Below, piece after piece: positions 1-9,373 of a stretch of 64,000 nt of DNA. Made by a program: the position numbers and the translations under genes. This DNA is from Pseudomonas silesiensis. GTDB lineage: Bacteria; Pseudomonadota; Gammaproteobacteria; Pseudomonadales; Pseudomonadaceae. Each line of letters begins with the position of its first letter. Within the stretch, counting starts at the first letter, position 1. The notes beneath the pieces were generated by a model. That model was not told the origin of the DNA, ran no database searches, and saw only the letters and a program-made list of their open reading frames with translations. Location of the stretch: the NCBI RefSeq assembly GCF_001661075.1, contig NZ_CP014870.1, positions 744,001-808,000 of the forward strand, in the 5' to 3' direction.

Positions 1-1458
1 CCCCTGGTCCTGGCGTCGCCGTCGGACAAGACCGCCGCCGACCTGGTGGGCGACACCAGCTACAGCACCTACCTGGCCACCAAGGCCGCCAACATGACCG
101 CCAGTCTGGTGGTCAACGCCAATGACGGCTTTGTAAGCGTCATCAACCCGGCCAACGGCACCAGGCGTTATGCCTACATGCCGTCGAGTGTGCTGCCCAC
201 CCTGCGCAATATCGCCGACACCGCCTACCTCAATGGTGTCGGTCACGAATTTCTGGTCGATGGTCAGCTCGGGGTGTTCGATGCCCAGCTCAACAGTGCC
301 TGGAAAACCCTTGCACTGGGCGGTACCGGCGCGGGCGGCAAGGCGTTTTACGCCGTGCAGCTGTACGACGCTGCGGTTGGCAACGTGACCAAGGCATTAT
401 GGGAGATCAGTGCGCCAACCACGGCCAATACCGCGAACGTGTTCAATGACCTGGGTTATGCCTACGCCCGCCCGGAAGTGGCACGCTTGGCCGATGGACG
501 TTGGGCGGCTTTCATCTCCAACGGCTATGGCAGCAGTTCAGGGGTGGCGGCGTTGTACGTGGTGGACATTCGAGATGGGTCGCTGATCAAGAAGATCGTT
601 ATCGACAGTAGCGAAACCACCAACGGCCTGTCCTCGGTAAAACTCAAGGTCGACTCGCAGAATGTGGTGCAGGCCGCCTATGGTGGCGACCTGAAAGGGC
701 GGTTGTGGAAGTTTGATCTGAGCGGCGTTACCACGGACACCTGGGGCGTGGCGTTTGCCGGCAAGCCGTTGTTTACCACTGCGGGCGGCGCCACTCAGCC
801 GATCACTGCGCAACCGCTGCTGGCGGACAATTCCCTGGGCGGCAAGGTGGTATTTTTCGGCACTGGAAAATTCAACGAGACGGCTGACAAGACCAACAAG
901 GACCTGCAAGCATTCTATGCGGTGTGGGACGCCAACGGTGGCGCCGGGCAGATCACCACGTCCAGTTTGCAGGCCCAAGCGATAACAGGCGTGTTTTCGG
1001 GAAGCTCGGGGCAGTTCATCACCACAAGTCAGAATGAAGTGACCTACCCGGCCGAGAAGGGCTGGTACCTGCCACTGGTCTACAACAGTGTGTTGAGCGG
1101 TGAGCGGGTGATCAACCAGGCGGCTTTGGTTCTGGGGCGGATCGTATTTACCACCGCCAGTGTCGACACCACGGACCCTTGTGCCAGTTTCGGCACCGGC
1201 AAACTGATCGAACTGGATGCATTCAGCGGTAAAATGTTCAACTACGCGGTACTCGACACCAACGGCGATAACCTCGTCGACAACAGCGATACGATTTCCA
1301 GCGGGGTGATTTTCACGGGTGGGATACCGGTATTGAACGCCATCGTCAACAGTGGCACCGCCAAGATCGTGGGCGATTCCAGTGCGACGGTGACCAGGCT
1401 GACTGAAAAGGGCGGCGGCAATGACGGCCGTCGCATCATGTGGCGACAAATACAGTGA
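1..1458 (+). CDS. pilY1: Type IV pilus tip/biogenesis protein PilY1, C-terminal part (5' end outside window)
   Basis: The reading frame is open from base 1 to a TGA at 1456-1458, so only the C-terminal ~485 residues are present. They resemble the beta-propeller C-terminal domain of PilY1, a pilus tip or minor-pilin-associated adhesin that controls pilus extension and retraction. A calcium-binding loop of the DxNxDxxxD type is encoded at 1255..1281 (D-T-N-G-D-N-L-V-D), as known in P. aeruginosa PilY1. A pilE-type minor pilin follows 14 bases downstream, as in the fimU-pilVWXY1E cluster, so the gene is probably the penultimate one of that operon. The GTG at base 46 is not a credible start because the open frame continues upstream. 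Confidence 0.9.
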   Translation, partial: PLVLASPSDKTAADLVGDTSYSTYLATKAANMTASLVVNANDGFVSVINPANGTRRYAYMPSSVLPTLRNIADTAYLNGVGHEFLVDGQLGVFDAQLNSAWKTLALGGTGAGGKAFYAVQLYDAAVGNVTKALWEISAPTTANTANVFNDLGYAYARPEVARLADGRWAAFISNGYGSSSGVAALYVVDIRDGSLIKKIVIDSSETTNGLSSVKLKVDSQNVVQAAYGGDLKGRLWKFDLSGVTTDTWGVAFAGKPLFTTAGGATQPITAQPLLADNSLGGKVVFFGTGKFNETADKTNKDLQAFYAVWDANGGAGQITTSSLQAQAITGVFSGSSGQFITTSQNEVTYPAEKGWYLPLVYNSVLSGERVINQAALVLGRIVFTTASVDTTDPCASFGTGKLIELDAFSGKMFNYAVLDTNGDNLVDNSDTISSGVIFTGGIPVLNAIVNSGTAKIVGDSSATVTRLTEKGGGNDGRRIMWRQIQ

Positions 1459-1472
1459 GTGAGAGTTGAGGC

Positions 1473-1874
1473 ATGCGCAGAACCAGTAGAGGTTTTACCC
1501 TGATTGAAATCATGATCGTGATTGCGATCATCGGGATCGTCATCACCATTGGCTACCCGAGCCTCACCGAGTACGTGAAGAAAGGCCGTCGGACTGAAGT
1601 GGCGGGTTTGCTTTCCGAGCAGGCGCAGATTCTCGAACGGTTTTATTCGAAGTCGAATGTCTACACCGGTGCCACCGGCCTGAGCGTCGGCAATGATTTC
1701 TACACGATCACTCCGGCCTTGACCGATCAGGCCTTCAAATTGACGGCTGTGCGCAAGGCCGGCAGCGCCATGGCGACGGACAAGTGTGGGGATTTCACCA
1801 TCACCAATACCGGCGTCAGAAGCATGGAAAATGCTGCCGCTGGCGTGACCACCAAGGATTGCTGGGGTCGCTGA
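1473..1874 (+). CDS. pilE: Type IV minor pilin PilE
   Basis: This 133-residue protein has a short positive leader (MRRTSRG) followed by FTLIE. PilD would cleave after Gly7 and methylate Phe8, and Glu12 is the conserved Glu5 of the mature protein. A long hydrophobic N-terminal helix (about residues 8-30) is followed by a small globular domain with two cysteines near the C-terminus. Its place directly after pilY1 identifies it as PilE, the last member of the minor pilin cluster that primes pilus assembly in the inner membrane. A short GC-rich inverted repeat with T residues just after the stop (about 1884-1905) may end the operon. Confidence 0.9.
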   Translation: MRRTSRGFTLIEIMIVIAIIGIVITIGYPSLTEYVKKGRRTEVAGLLSEQAQILERFYSKSNVYTGATGLSVGNDFYTITPALTDQAFKLTAVRKAGSAMATDKCGDFTITNTGVRSMENAAAGVTTKDCWGR

Positions 1875-1928
1875 GTTCTTTTTCGGGCGCCTTTTCGCCC
1901 TCTGTCTATTTAACGGTTGGATCAGAAC

Positions 1929-3029
1929 ATGACCAGGCAACAGCAAGTGGTGATTGTCGGTGGTGGCGTAATAGGATTGCTGACGGCATTCAATCTCGCC
2001 TCCGAAGTGCAGAGCGTTGTATTGCTGGATCGCTCGAATGTCGGTCAGGAATCCTCTTGGGCCGGTGGCGGGATCGTGTCGCCGCTCTATCCATGGCGCT
2101 ACAGCCCGGCGGTCACTGCGTTGGCCCATTGGTCCCAGGACTTTTATCCACAGCTGGGCGAGCGCTTGTTCGCGGCGACCGGGATTGATCCCGAGGTGCA
2201 CACCACCGGTTTGTACTGGCTGGATCTCGATGATGAAGTCGAGGCGCTGGCCTGGGCCGAGCGTGAAAACCGGCCGTTGCGGGCTGTGGATATCTCGGCG
2301 GCCCACGATGCGGTGCCGGTGCTCGGTGCCGGGTTTTCCCGGGCGATCCATATGGCCGATGTGGCCAACGTACGCAACCCGCGGTTGGTGAAATCCCTCA
2401 AGGCTGCGTTGCTGGCATTGCCGAACGTGACGATTCACGAGCAGTGCGAAGTCAGCGGGTTCATTTGTGAAGGCGCTGCTGTCGTCGGGGTGCAAACCTC
2501 GGCGGGCGTCATTCATGGCGATCAGGTGGTTCTGACGGCTGGCGCCTGGAGTGGTGATTTGCTCAAGAGCCTGGGCCTGGACCTGCCGGTCGAACCGGTC
2601 AAGGGACAGATGATCCTTTACAAGTGCGCGGCGGATTTTCTGCCGAGCATGGTCCTGGCCAAGGGGCGTTATGCGATTCCTCGGCGCGACGGGCACATAT
2701 TGATTGGCAGTACGCTGGAGCATGAAGGGTTCGACAAGACGCCGACCGAATCTGCCCTGGAAAGCCTGAAGGCGTCGGCAGTGGAGTTGATTCCGGCATT
2801 GGCGGAGGCCGAAGTGGTCGGACATTGGGCCGGGTTGCGGCCGGGCTCGCCGGAGGGCATTCCTTATATTGGCCGGGTACCCGGGTTTGAGGGTCTGTGG
2901 CTCAACTGCGGGCATTACCGCAATGGGCTGGTGTTGGCGCCGGCGTCGTGTCAGTTGTTTGTGGATGTGCTGGTGGGGCGTGAGCCGATTATTGATCCGG
3001 CACCGTATGCGCCAGAAGGGCGGATCTAG
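1929..3029 (+). CDS. thiO: FAD-dependent glycine oxidase ThiO
   Basis: This 366-residue D-amino-acid-oxidase-type flavoprotein has an N-terminal dinucleotide-binding fingerprint (VIVGGGVIGLLTAFNLA, GxGxxG). The C-terminal 'WAGLRPGSPEGIPYIG' segment followed by 'GHYRNG' is typical of ThiO. The family oxidises glycine to iminoglycine (dehydroglycine), the precursor of the thiamine thiazole ring. The frame opens at a TTG at 1917, but ATG 1929 gives the normal N-terminus for the family. It lies tail-to-tail with pilR, with a REP pair between them, an arrangement common in Pseudomonas. Glycine as substrate is inferred from family and context. Confidence 0.88.
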   Translation: MTRQQQVVIVGGGVIGLLTAFNLASEVQSVVLLDRSNVGQESSWAGGGIVSPLYPWRYSPAVTALAHWSQDFYPQLGERLFAATGIDPEVHTTGLYWLDLDDEVEALAWAERENRPLRAVDISAAHDAVPVLGAGFSRAIHMADVANVRNPRLVKSLKAALLALPNVTIHEQCEVSGFICEGAAVVGVQTSAGVIHGDQVVLTAGAWSGDLLKSLGLDLPVEPVKGQMILYKCAADFLPSMVLAKGRYAIPRRDGHILIGSTLEHEGFDKTPTESALESLKASAVELIPALAEAEVVGHWAGLRPGSPEGIPYIGRVPGFEGLWLNCGHYRNGLVLAPASCQLFVDVLVGREPIIDPAPYAPEGRI

Positions 3030-3059
3030 TCGCGGGATTTTCAGCGCCTGTTAGATCGC

Positions 3060-3165
3060 TATCGCGGGCAAGTCGAATCGTCGCACCGCCGCTCCCACAG
3101 GGTTCGAGGTTGCCCCCCGATTCTGTGTTCACAGCAGATCCCTGTGGGAGCGGGCTTGCCCGCGA
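3060..3165. repeat. REP doublet between thiO and pilR
   Basis: A degenerate inverted REP (TCGCGGGCAAG, then an inserted stretch, then GCTCCCAC) faces a canonical REP (GTGGGAGCGGGCTTGCCCGCGA at 3144..3165). It sits between two convergent genes, where it may also act as a transcription barrier. Confidence 0.8.
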
Positions 3166-3173
3166 TGGGGCCC

Positions 3174-4520
3174 TTAATCCAAACCGAGTTTTTTCAGTCT
3201 GTAGCGCATCGACCGAAATGAAAGATTCAACCGCTGTGCCGCCGCCGTCCGGTTCCAGCGGGTTTCCTCCAGCGCCTGGAGGATCAGTTTGCGCTCGACG
3301 TTTTCCAGGTAATCTTCCAGGTTGTCGATCTGCGTCAGGTCCGGCACCCCGCCTTCAGCGGCACAGTTGCCGTCGGCCAGGCGCAGGTCGCCCGCTTCGA
3401 TCTGTTTGTCTTCACACAGCGTGTGAGCCCGTTCGAGCATGTTTTCCAGTTCCCGCACATTGCCCGGAAAACGATAGCTTTTCAGTGCGTCGAGAGCGTG
3501 TGGGTGGAGTTTTGCCGCGGGCTGCCCGCTACCGGCTGCCAGCCGTTTGAGAACATGGATGGCCAGGGTCTCGATATCGTCCCGACGTTCGCGCAAGGAC
3601 GGAACCCGCAGTTCGATCACGTTCAGCCGATAGTACAAGTCCTGGCGGAAGCGCTCGGCGGCGACTTCAGCGTCGAGGTCTTTGTGGGTGGCGCAGAGGA
3701 TGCGCACATCGACCACGGTTTCCTGCTGGCCACCGACACTGCGCACGGCTTTTTCCTGAATCGCCCGCAGCAGTTTGACCTGCATCGCCAGTGGCAAGTC
3801 AGCCACTTCGTCGAGGAACAGCGTACCGCCGTGCGCCGCCTGGAACAGGCCGGGCTTGTCTTCGATGGCACCGCTGAAGCTGCCTTTGCGGTGACCGAAA
3901 AACTCGCTTTCCATCAATTCCGAGGGAATCGCCCCGCAGTTCACCGGGATAAAGGGGCGGTTGGCCCGTGGCCCTTGCTCGTGGATCAGTCGCGCCACCA
4001 GTTCCTTGCCGCTGCCAGACTCACCGCTGATGTACACCGGGGCCTGGCTGCGGGCCAGTTTGTCGATTTGTTTGCGCAGGCTGCGCATGGGCAATGAGTC
4101 ACCCAGCAGCTGCCGATCGACGGTGTTGCTGACACTGCCTGGTGCGGTCAGGCGCAGGGCACTGGTGACCAGTTCCCGCAGGCGGGCAAGGTCTACCGGT
4201 TTGGTCAGGAAGTCGAAGGCACCGGCCTTGAGTGCGTTGATCGCTGTTTCAAGGCTGCCATAGGCAGTAATCATTGCCACCGGTACCTGTGGATGGCGTT
4301 GCTGGATGTAGTGCACCAGCTCCAGGCCGGTGCCGTCCGGCAGACGCATGTCGGTCAGGCACAGGTCGAATGTCTCGCTCCTCAGCAGTGCCTGCGCTTC
4401 GCCAAGGTTGCGGGCACTGAAGGTGTGAAGTTTCATCCGTCCGAGGGTGATTTCCAGGAGTTCGCGGATATCCGGCTCGTCGTCGACGATAAGGACTTTT
4501 TGCTGTGGGCTTGTGTTCAA
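3174..4520 (-). CDS. pilR: Sigma-54-dependent response regulator PilR
   Basis: This is a 448-residue NtrC-type regulator. It has an N-terminal receiver domain (VLIVDDEPDIRELL; phosphoacceptor Asp in LTDMRLPDG), a AAA+ domain with Walker A GESGSGKE, a GSFSGA loop that contacts sigma-54, and GGTLFLDEV, then a C-terminal Fis-type helix-turn-helix (NRTAAAQRLNLSFRSMRYRL). PilR activates pilA when phosphorylated by PilS. The start chosen is TTG 4520, because it overlaps the pilS stop by four bases (TTGA) and gives the usual N-terminus. The longer frame to 4610 would lie inside pilS. The likely pilA target promoter is at 27814..27829. Confidence 0.93.
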   Translation of the reverse strand: MNTSPQQKVLIVDDEPDIRELLEITLGRMKLHTFSARNLGEAQALLRSETFDLCLTDMRLPDGTGLELVHYIQQRHPQVPVAMITAYGSLETAINALKAGAFDFLTKPVDLARLRELVTSALRLTAPGSVSNTVDRQLLGDSLPMRSLRKQIDKLARSQAPVYISGESGSGKELVARLIHEQGPRANRPFIPVNCGAIPSELMESEFFGHRKGSFSGAIEDKPGLFQAAHGGTLFLDEVADLPLAMQVKLLRAIQEKAVRSVGGQQETVVDVRILCATHKDLDAEVAAERFRQDLYYRLNVIELRVPSLRERRDDIETLAIHVLKRLAAGSGQPAAKLHPHALDALKSYRFPGNVRELENMLERAHTLCEDKQIEAGDLRLADGNCAAEGGVPDLTQIDNLEDYLENVERKLILQALEETRWNRTAAAQRLNLSFRSMRYRLKKLGLD

Positions 4521-6106
4521 CTTTGTTTCCGTCCGTGAGCAAAGGTGATACGAAAGCAGCCGCCGCCTTGGCGTGGTTTGAAGTCTAGGCGGGCCTGATT
4601 GCTTTCGCACAGCTCACGGGACAGATAAAGTCCAAGCCCCGTCCCTTGGGTGCTGGTGGTGAAGAACGGTTCGAACAGCTTTGCCTGATGATCCGGTGCC
4701 ACACCGGTTCCATCGTCCCGGACCTCGAGAATCGGAAGCTGGCTGGCGCGGTCGACAAACAGCTCGAGCCAGACCTGCGCCTGGTCGTGAAGCTGAATGC
4801 TATGGCGCCAGCCGTTGCGCACCAGATTGTCGACTACCTGGGTCAGCTGGTTCGGATCCATCAGGGTTTTGAAGTCGCCCGAACCTATGTGCAGGTGAAT
4901 CTGCTGGCGCGCGGTCGCGCCCTCTCGGGTTTCGGCGACGAACCGTTCCAGCCAAGACTTCAGGTCGAGCCGTTGCGGCACGGTCTGTTGCCGACGGGAC
5001 AGTTGCAGGACGTTTTCGATTACCCGATTCATTCGCTGAGAGTGGTCTTGAATAATCTGGGTCAGACGTCGATCCGAGCCATTGAGTTCCTCTGATTCCT
5101 GTAATAGCTGCGCGGCGTGACTGATGGCGCCCAGTGGATTGCGGATTTCATGGGCGATGCCGGCTGTCAGGCGGCCGAGGGCGGCAAGTTTCAATTGTTG
5201 GGCCTGTTGGGCGATCTGGGCGAGGTCTTCGAGGAATACCAGAGTCTGGTGGTGAGGGCTTTGATCCAGGGCAATAAAGCTCGGTTGCAGTTCCAGGCCA
5301 CTACCGTCGACTTTGACGCTCTGGGGGCGCAGCGTCGGATTGTTGCGCCACAGTTGCAGGCGTTCGACCAGGGCGGGCGAGTAATTATCGATAAGATTGC
5401 CTTCAAGTGCTTCCCGACCCAGCAGTGTCAACGCGCTGTGGTTGGCCAGTTGGACCTGTCGCTGGTCGTCGAGCACCAGGATGCCGGTGCGCATGCGTTG
5501 CAGGATCAGCGCATTGAGGGCTTCGAGGCCGACCACTTCGCTGGCCCGTTGCTCGGCCAGGTTTTCACTGACTTCCAAGCGCCGGGTCAGGCCTTGTACC
5601 AACAGTGCTGCGGCGAAGCACAGGGCGCCCAGCGTACCGACTTGCAGGTAGTCGTTGGCGCTGGCCGGATGGCTGAAGCTTATCAGCAGGCTCGCCCCGA
5701 CGATGCCGAGCGCGCCGACAGCGGCAATCAGCAAGCCGATACGCCGTTGCAACAAAGTGTTGCTGATCGCCACCGACACGATCAGCAGGTTGCCGATGGC
5801 GCTGGCTACGCCGCCGCCGGCGTAGAACAGGCCGCACAGTAGCAGCACGTCGGCCAGGGCCAGACTGAATAATTGCGTAGGGCGCCGGGTATTCCCTAGA
5901 AATACCACCAGCAGAATATTGAGTACCAGGTACAGCCAGCTGCCATTGCGCAGCAGATCGTCATTGGCGAATCTGAGCAACTGGTTGTCCATGTTGCTGG
6001 AGATCAACAGCACCAGGGTGATGCCGACGCTTAAACGATAAAGATGGTAGAGCCGCAGCAGCCGCTGGGCCTGATTGCTGAAGTGACTGGACGTCTCAGC
6101 GCTCAC
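4517..6106 (-). CDS. pilS: Sensor histidine kinase PilS
   Basis: This 529-residue membrane kinase has a hydrophobic N-terminal half with about six membrane segments. A PAS-like linker (LNALILQRMRTGILVLDD), an H-box with the phosphorylated His (AGIAHEIRNPLGAISHAAQ), an N-box (VDNLVRNGWRHS) and a G-box (GTGLGLYLSREL) follow. PilS senses inner-membrane PilA and controls PilR. The GTG start at 6106 gives the family N-terminus (SNQAQRLLRLYHLYRLSVGI). The frame extends upstream to 6298, but that part is out-of-frame antiparallel noise over the preceding small gene, which overlaps pilS by 11 bases. pilS and pilR form one operon. Confidence 0.93.
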   Translation of the reverse strand: MSAETSSHFSNQAQRLLRLYHLYRLSVGITLVLLISSNMDNQLLRFANDDLLRNGSWLYLVLNILLVVFLGNTRRPTQLFSLALADVLLLCGLFYAGGGVASAIGNLLIVSVAISNTLLQRRIGLLIAAVGALGIVGASLLISFSHPASANDYLQVGTLGALCFAAALLVQGLTRRLEVSENLAEQRASEVVGLEALNALILQRMRTGILVLDDQRQVQLANHSALTLLGREALEGNLIDNYSPALVERLQLWRNNPTLRPQSVKVDGSGLELQPSFIALDQSPHHQTLVFLEDLAQIAQQAQQLKLAALGRLTAGIAHEIRNPLGAISHAAQLLQESEELNGSDRRLTQIIQDHSQRMNRVIENVLQLSRRQQTVPQRLDLKSWLERFVAETREGATARQQIHLHIGSGDFKTLMDPNQLTQVVDNLVRNGWRHSIQLHDQAQVWLELFVDRASQLPILEVRDDGTGVAPDHQAKLFEPFFTTSTQGTGLGLYLSRELCESNQARLDFKPRQGGGCFRITFAHGRKQS

Positions 6107-6329
6107 TTGAGCCCGGGCCTTGCTCAAGGTGAGCCTGGCTGCAGTACCACTGTTGTTGAAGGTGCAGCGCGCGATCCCGCGGCAGGTGGACGCCGCAATG
6201 CGCGCAGCGGACCATTGGCGCTGCTTCCAGCTCGGCGGAGGACTTGGGGGCGGAGGAAGAAGTCTTGAACTTGCGCCACAACCATACCGCAGCGGCAATC
6301 AGGGCGATCCAGAACAATAAACGAAGCAT
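6096..6329 (-). CDS. Small membrane-anchored zinc-ribbon-like protein (PP0621 family)
   Basis: This 77-residue protein has an N-terminal membrane helix (LLFWIALIAAAVWLW) followed by a short cytoplasmic tail. The tail has the treble-clef/MYND-like pattern CAHCGVHL...WYCSQAH, which probably binds a metal. It matches the small PP0621 family found upstream of pilS in Pseudomonas. It overlaps the pilS GTG start by 11 bases, so it is probably translationally coupled to pilS. Its function is not known, and a role in pilus sensing is only inferred from position. Confidence 0.8.
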   Translation of the reverse strand: MLRLLFWIALIAAAVWLWRKFKTSSSAPKSSAELEAAPMVRCAHCGVHLPRDRALHLQQQWYCSQAHLEQGPGSSER

Positions 6330-6412
6330 GGCGAGCTGCTTTATTAGCTAATGATCAGGCAGTTTAGCAAGGACATGACCTGCGCACAGCCTAATAACTC
6401 CTGTGCAGCTCC

Positions 6413-6508
6413 TGTGGGAGCGAGCTTGCTCGCGATGGACGTCAACGATAACGCGTTCCTTCTGAATAAACGCGTCGTCCGTGAGACCAGTTCAAGCTCG
6501 CTCCTACA
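6413..6508. repeat. REP pair (REPIN) with AACGATAACGCG spacer
   Basis: Inverted REP arms (TGTGGGAGCGAGCTTGCTCGCGA and a partly decayed ...AAGCTCGCTCCTACA) flank a spacer containing GTCAACGATAACGCG. The same spacer recurs in the pairs at 12162, 34675 and 42930. Confidence 0.85.
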
Positions 6509-6520
6509 AGGTCTCGTCTA

Positions 6521-7543
6521 TCAGTCGAACACGCCGAAAGTCATGTAGCTGAACCACGAGCGATCGCTGTTGCTGGCTTCGGGTTCAGGTTCCTCTTCTT
6601 CGATCACGTCGCCATCTGCATCTTTAGGCTTGAGATCGCTTGGAATCGCGTCCTTGGCTTCCTGATACTGCCTCTGCACATCCTGGTTGGCGCGGGTCTC
6701 GCCCGGCGGCAGCGGTGGACGGGACTCGATCAGGCCCAGGGTGGCCTTGCTCATCCACGAACGGTTGTCGGCTTCGTCGACCGAAGGCTTGAACTGACCG
6801 TCGACCAGGCTTGGATGGTTCGGGTAGTTGAGCTTCAGGGTTTCGAGGCTGGTGTTGGCCAGATCGTCCAGGTGCAGACGCTGATAGGCCTCGGTCATCA
6901 CCGCCAGGCCGTCACCGACCGCCGGGGTTTCCTGAAAGTTTTCCACCACGTAGCGCCCACGGTTCGCGGCGGCGACATAGGCCTGACGGGTCAGGTAATA
7001 GTCGGCAACGTGAATCTCGTAAGCGGCCAGCAGATTGCGCAGGTAGATCATGCGCTGCTTGGCGTCAGGCGAGTAGCGGCTGTTCGGGAAGCGGCTGGTC
7101 AGCTGGGCGAACTCGTTGTAGGAGTCGCGAGCGGCGCCCGGATCCCGCTTGGTCATGTCCAGTGGCAGGAAGCGCGACAGCAGGCCGACGTCCTGGTCAA
7201 AAGAGGTCAGGCCCTTGAGGTAGTAGGCGTAATCGACGTTCGGGTGCTGTGGGTGCAGACGAATGAAACGCTCGGCGGCGGACTTCGCAGCCTCGGGCTC
7301 GGTGTTCTTGTAGTTGGCGTAGATGAGCTCGAGTTGAGCCTGATCAGCGTAGCGACCGAACGGATAGCGCGACTCCAGGGCCTTCAGCTTGGCTGTGGCG
7401 CTGGTATAGTTGCTATTGTCCAGATCGTGCTGAGCCTGCTGGTACAGCTCGACTTCACTCAGGTTTTCGTCTACGACTTCCTTCGATGAGCAAGCAGCGG
7501 TCAATGCGAGGATGGCGATCAGCAGCAGGTGTTTCACTTGCAT
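6521..7543 (-). CDS. bamD: Outer membrane assembly lipoprotein BamD (ComL)
   Basis: This 340-residue lipoprotein has a signal peptide ending in the lipobox LTAAC, with lipidated Cys18. TPR-like repeats follow ([46 protein letters not shown]). It is the essential BamA partner that folds beta-barrel proteins into the outer membrane from the periplasmic face. Start ATG 7543 places the signal peptide at the N-terminus, and the longer frame to 7696 would run into the divergent promoter region. The C-terminal acidic tail ([17 protein letters not shown]) is low complexity. It is divergent from rluD, the typical Pseudomonas arrangement. Confidence 0.93.
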   Translation of the reverse strand: MQVKHLLLIAILALTAACSSKEVVDENLSEVELYQQAQHDLDNSNYTSATAKLKALESRYPFGRYADQAQLELIYANYKNTEPEAAKSAAERFIRLHPQHPNVDYAYYLKGLTSFDQDVGLLSRFLPLDMTKRDPGAARDSYNEFAQLTSRFPNSRYSPDAKQRMIYLRNLLAAYEIHVADYYLTRQAYVAAANRGRYVVENFQETPAVGDGLAVMTEAYQRLHLDDLANTSLETLKLNYPNHPSLVDGQFKPSVDEADNRSWMSKATLGLIESRPPLPPGETRANQDVQRQYQEAKDAIPSDLKPKDADGDVIEEEEPEPEASNSDRSWFSYMTFGVFD

Positions 7544-7694
7544 GGCGGCTTGCGTCCCTATGACGGCCGCTGTCTTGGGCGGGGCCGTCCTGTTATGATG
7601 AGCGCCCCGTTGAATAGCATCGGGGCAAAAGACGCCGTATTTAACCACAAGCGCGCAGCCGAAACCAAAAGCTGTGCCGACGCCTAGTCTGAGC

Positions 7695-8657
7695 ATGTCC
7701 GATAAAATTGAACTTCGCGCAGAGGTGCCGTCCGAATTGGGCGGCCAACGCCTCGATCAAGTCGCCGCACAATTATTCGCTGAGCACTCGCGCTCGCGCC
7801 TTTCCGCCTGGATCAAAGACGGCCGCCTGACTGTGGATGGGGCGGTTATCCGCCCGCGAGACATCGTTCATGGTGGCGCCGTACTTGAGTTGACTGCCGA
7901 GCAGGAAGCTCAGGGCGAATGGATCGCTCAAGACATCGAGCTGGACATCGTCTATGAAGACGACGACATCCTGGTGATCAACAAGCCTGCGGGCCTGGTG
8001 GTGCACCCGGCCGCCGGTCATGCTGACGGCACCTTGCTCAACGCCTTGCTGCACCACGTGCCGGACATTATCAATGTGCCCCGCGCCGGTATCGTGCATC
8101 GCCTGGACAAGGACACCACCGGTCTGATGGTGGTGGCCAAGACCATTCAGGCGCAGACGCAGCTGGTCACCCAGCTGCAGAGCCGCAGCGTCAGCCGGAT
8201 CTACGAATGCATCGTGATCGGTGTGGTCACCGCCGGCGGCAAGATCAATGCGCCGATCGGTCGTCATGGCCAGCAACGCCAGCGCATGGCCGTCATGGAA
8301 GGGGGCAAGCAGGCCGTCAGCCATTACCGCGTGCTCGAGCGTTTCCGCTCCCACACTCACGTGCGGGTCAAGCTGGAAACCGGTCGTACGCACCAGATTC
8401 GTGTGCACATGGCCCACATCAACTTCCCGTTGGTCGGAGATCCTGCCTATGGCGGTCGTTTCCGCATCCCGCCGGCAGCCAGTGTGACCATGATCGAGTC
8501 GTTGAAGGCTTTTCCGCGTCAGGCACTGCATGCGCGGTTCCTGGAGCTGGATCATCCGACCACCGGCAAACGCATGAGCTGGGAATCGCCACTGCCGGAC
8601 GACTTCGTCTGGTTGCTGACGTTGCTCAAGCAAGACCGCGAGGCGTTCATCGGATGA
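7695..8657 (+). CDS. rluD: 23S rRNA pseudouridine synthase RluD
   Basis: This 320-residue enzyme has an N-terminal S4 RNA-binding domain ([33 protein letters not shown]). The RluA-type catalytic domain follows, with the signature [16 protein letters not shown] that contains the catalytic Asp. RluD makes the three pseudouridines in helix 69 of 23S rRNA (E. coli 1911, 1915 and 1917). The start is ATG 7695; an upstream in-frame GTG at 7674 is less likely. The stop overlaps the pgeF start by four bases (ATGA), so the two genes are probably coupled. Confidence 0.93.
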   Translation: MSDKIELRAEVPSELGGQRLDQVAAQLFAEHSRSRLSAWIKDGRLTVDGAVIRPRDIVHGGAVLELTAEQEAQGEWIAQDIELDIVYEDDDILVINKPAGLVVHPAAGHADGTLLNALLHHVPDIINVPRAGIVHRLDKDTTGLMVVAKTIQAQTQLVTQLQSRSVSRIYECIVIGVVTAGGKINAPIGRHGQQRQRMAVMEGGKQAVSHYRVLERFRSHTHVRVKLETGRTHQIRVHMAHINFPLVGDPAYGGRFRIPPAASVTMIESLKAFPRQALHARFLELDHPTTGKRMSWESPLPDDFVWLLTLLKQDREAFIG

Positions 8658-9373
8658 ATGACTGGCTGATTCCTGACTGGCCTGCGCCGGCCGGGGTGAA
8701 AGCCTGTGTCACCACCCGTGCGGGCGGCGTCAGTCTGGCGCCGTTCGACAGCCTCAATCTCGGCGATCACGTCGAAGACAGCCCCAAAGCCGTGGCCGAA
8801 AACCGCCGCCGCCTCACCGAACATTTCTCTATTCAACCGGCCTGGTTGCAGCAGGTTCACGGCATCGCCGTGGCTCATGCCGACCCAGGCCTGGTGGCTG
8901 TTGCCGACGCCAGCTGGACGGCAACGCCCGGTATCGCCTGCACGGCGATGACCGCCGATTGTCTGCCGGTACTCTTCTGCGACCGTGCCGGCACTCGCGT
9001 AGCGGCGGCCCATGCCGGCTGGCGCGGGTTGGCGGCGGGCGTGCTGGAAGCCACCCTCGACAGCCTGGCCGTGCCGCCAGCAGACGTGTTGGCCTGGCTC
9101 GGTCCTGCCATTGGCCCGCAAGCCTTTGAAGTCGGCCCGGAAGTGCGCGAGACATTCGTCCAGCAACTACCCGAAGCCGCCAATGCGTTTGTGCCGAGCC
9201 AAAATGCTGGCAAATTCATGGCTGATATCTATCAGCTGGCGCGTTTGCGTCTGGCCGCCCGCGGTGTCACGGCCGTCTATGGCGGCGGTTTCTGCACCGT
9301 GACCGATCCTCGCTTCTTTTCTTACCGCCGCAGTCCTCGCACTGGTCGGTTTGCCTCCCTGATCTGGCTTTAG
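8654..9373 (+). CDS. pgeF: Purine nucleoside phosphorylase / polyphenol-oxidase-fold protein (YfiH family)
   Basis: This 239-residue member of the DUF152/YfiH family has the metal-site and catalytic segments of the family: the QVHG histidine, TADCLPVLFCD with the conserved Cys, and AAHAGWRG. E. coli YfiH (PgeF) was proposed to edit peptidoglycan precursors, and family members have purine nucleoside phosphorylase and adenosine deaminase activity. The start at 8654 overlaps the rluD stop in ATGA. The TAG stop forms the first bases of the 78-nt palindrome that follows. Confidence 0.88.
   Translation: MNDWLIPDWPAPAGVKACVTTRAGGVSLAPFDSLNLGDHVEDSPKAVAENRRRLTEHFSIQPAWLQQVHGIAVAHADPGLVAVADASWTATPGIACTAMTADCLPVLFCDRAGTRVAAAHAGWRGLAAGVLEATLDSLAVPPADVLAWLGPAIGPQAFEVGPEVRETFVQQLPEAANAFVPSQNAGKFMADIYQLARLRLAARGVTAVYGGGFCTVTDPRFFSYRRSPRTGRFASLIWL

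Noticed and set aside
3110..3550. A 146-codon plus-strand frame after thiO
   Set aside because: It runs out of a REP element into antisense pilR; no family features.
6351..6548. Short plus-strand frame between pilS and bamD
   Set aside because: It consists mostly of REP sequence, whose translation (GASLLAMDVNDNA) recurs at every such repeat.
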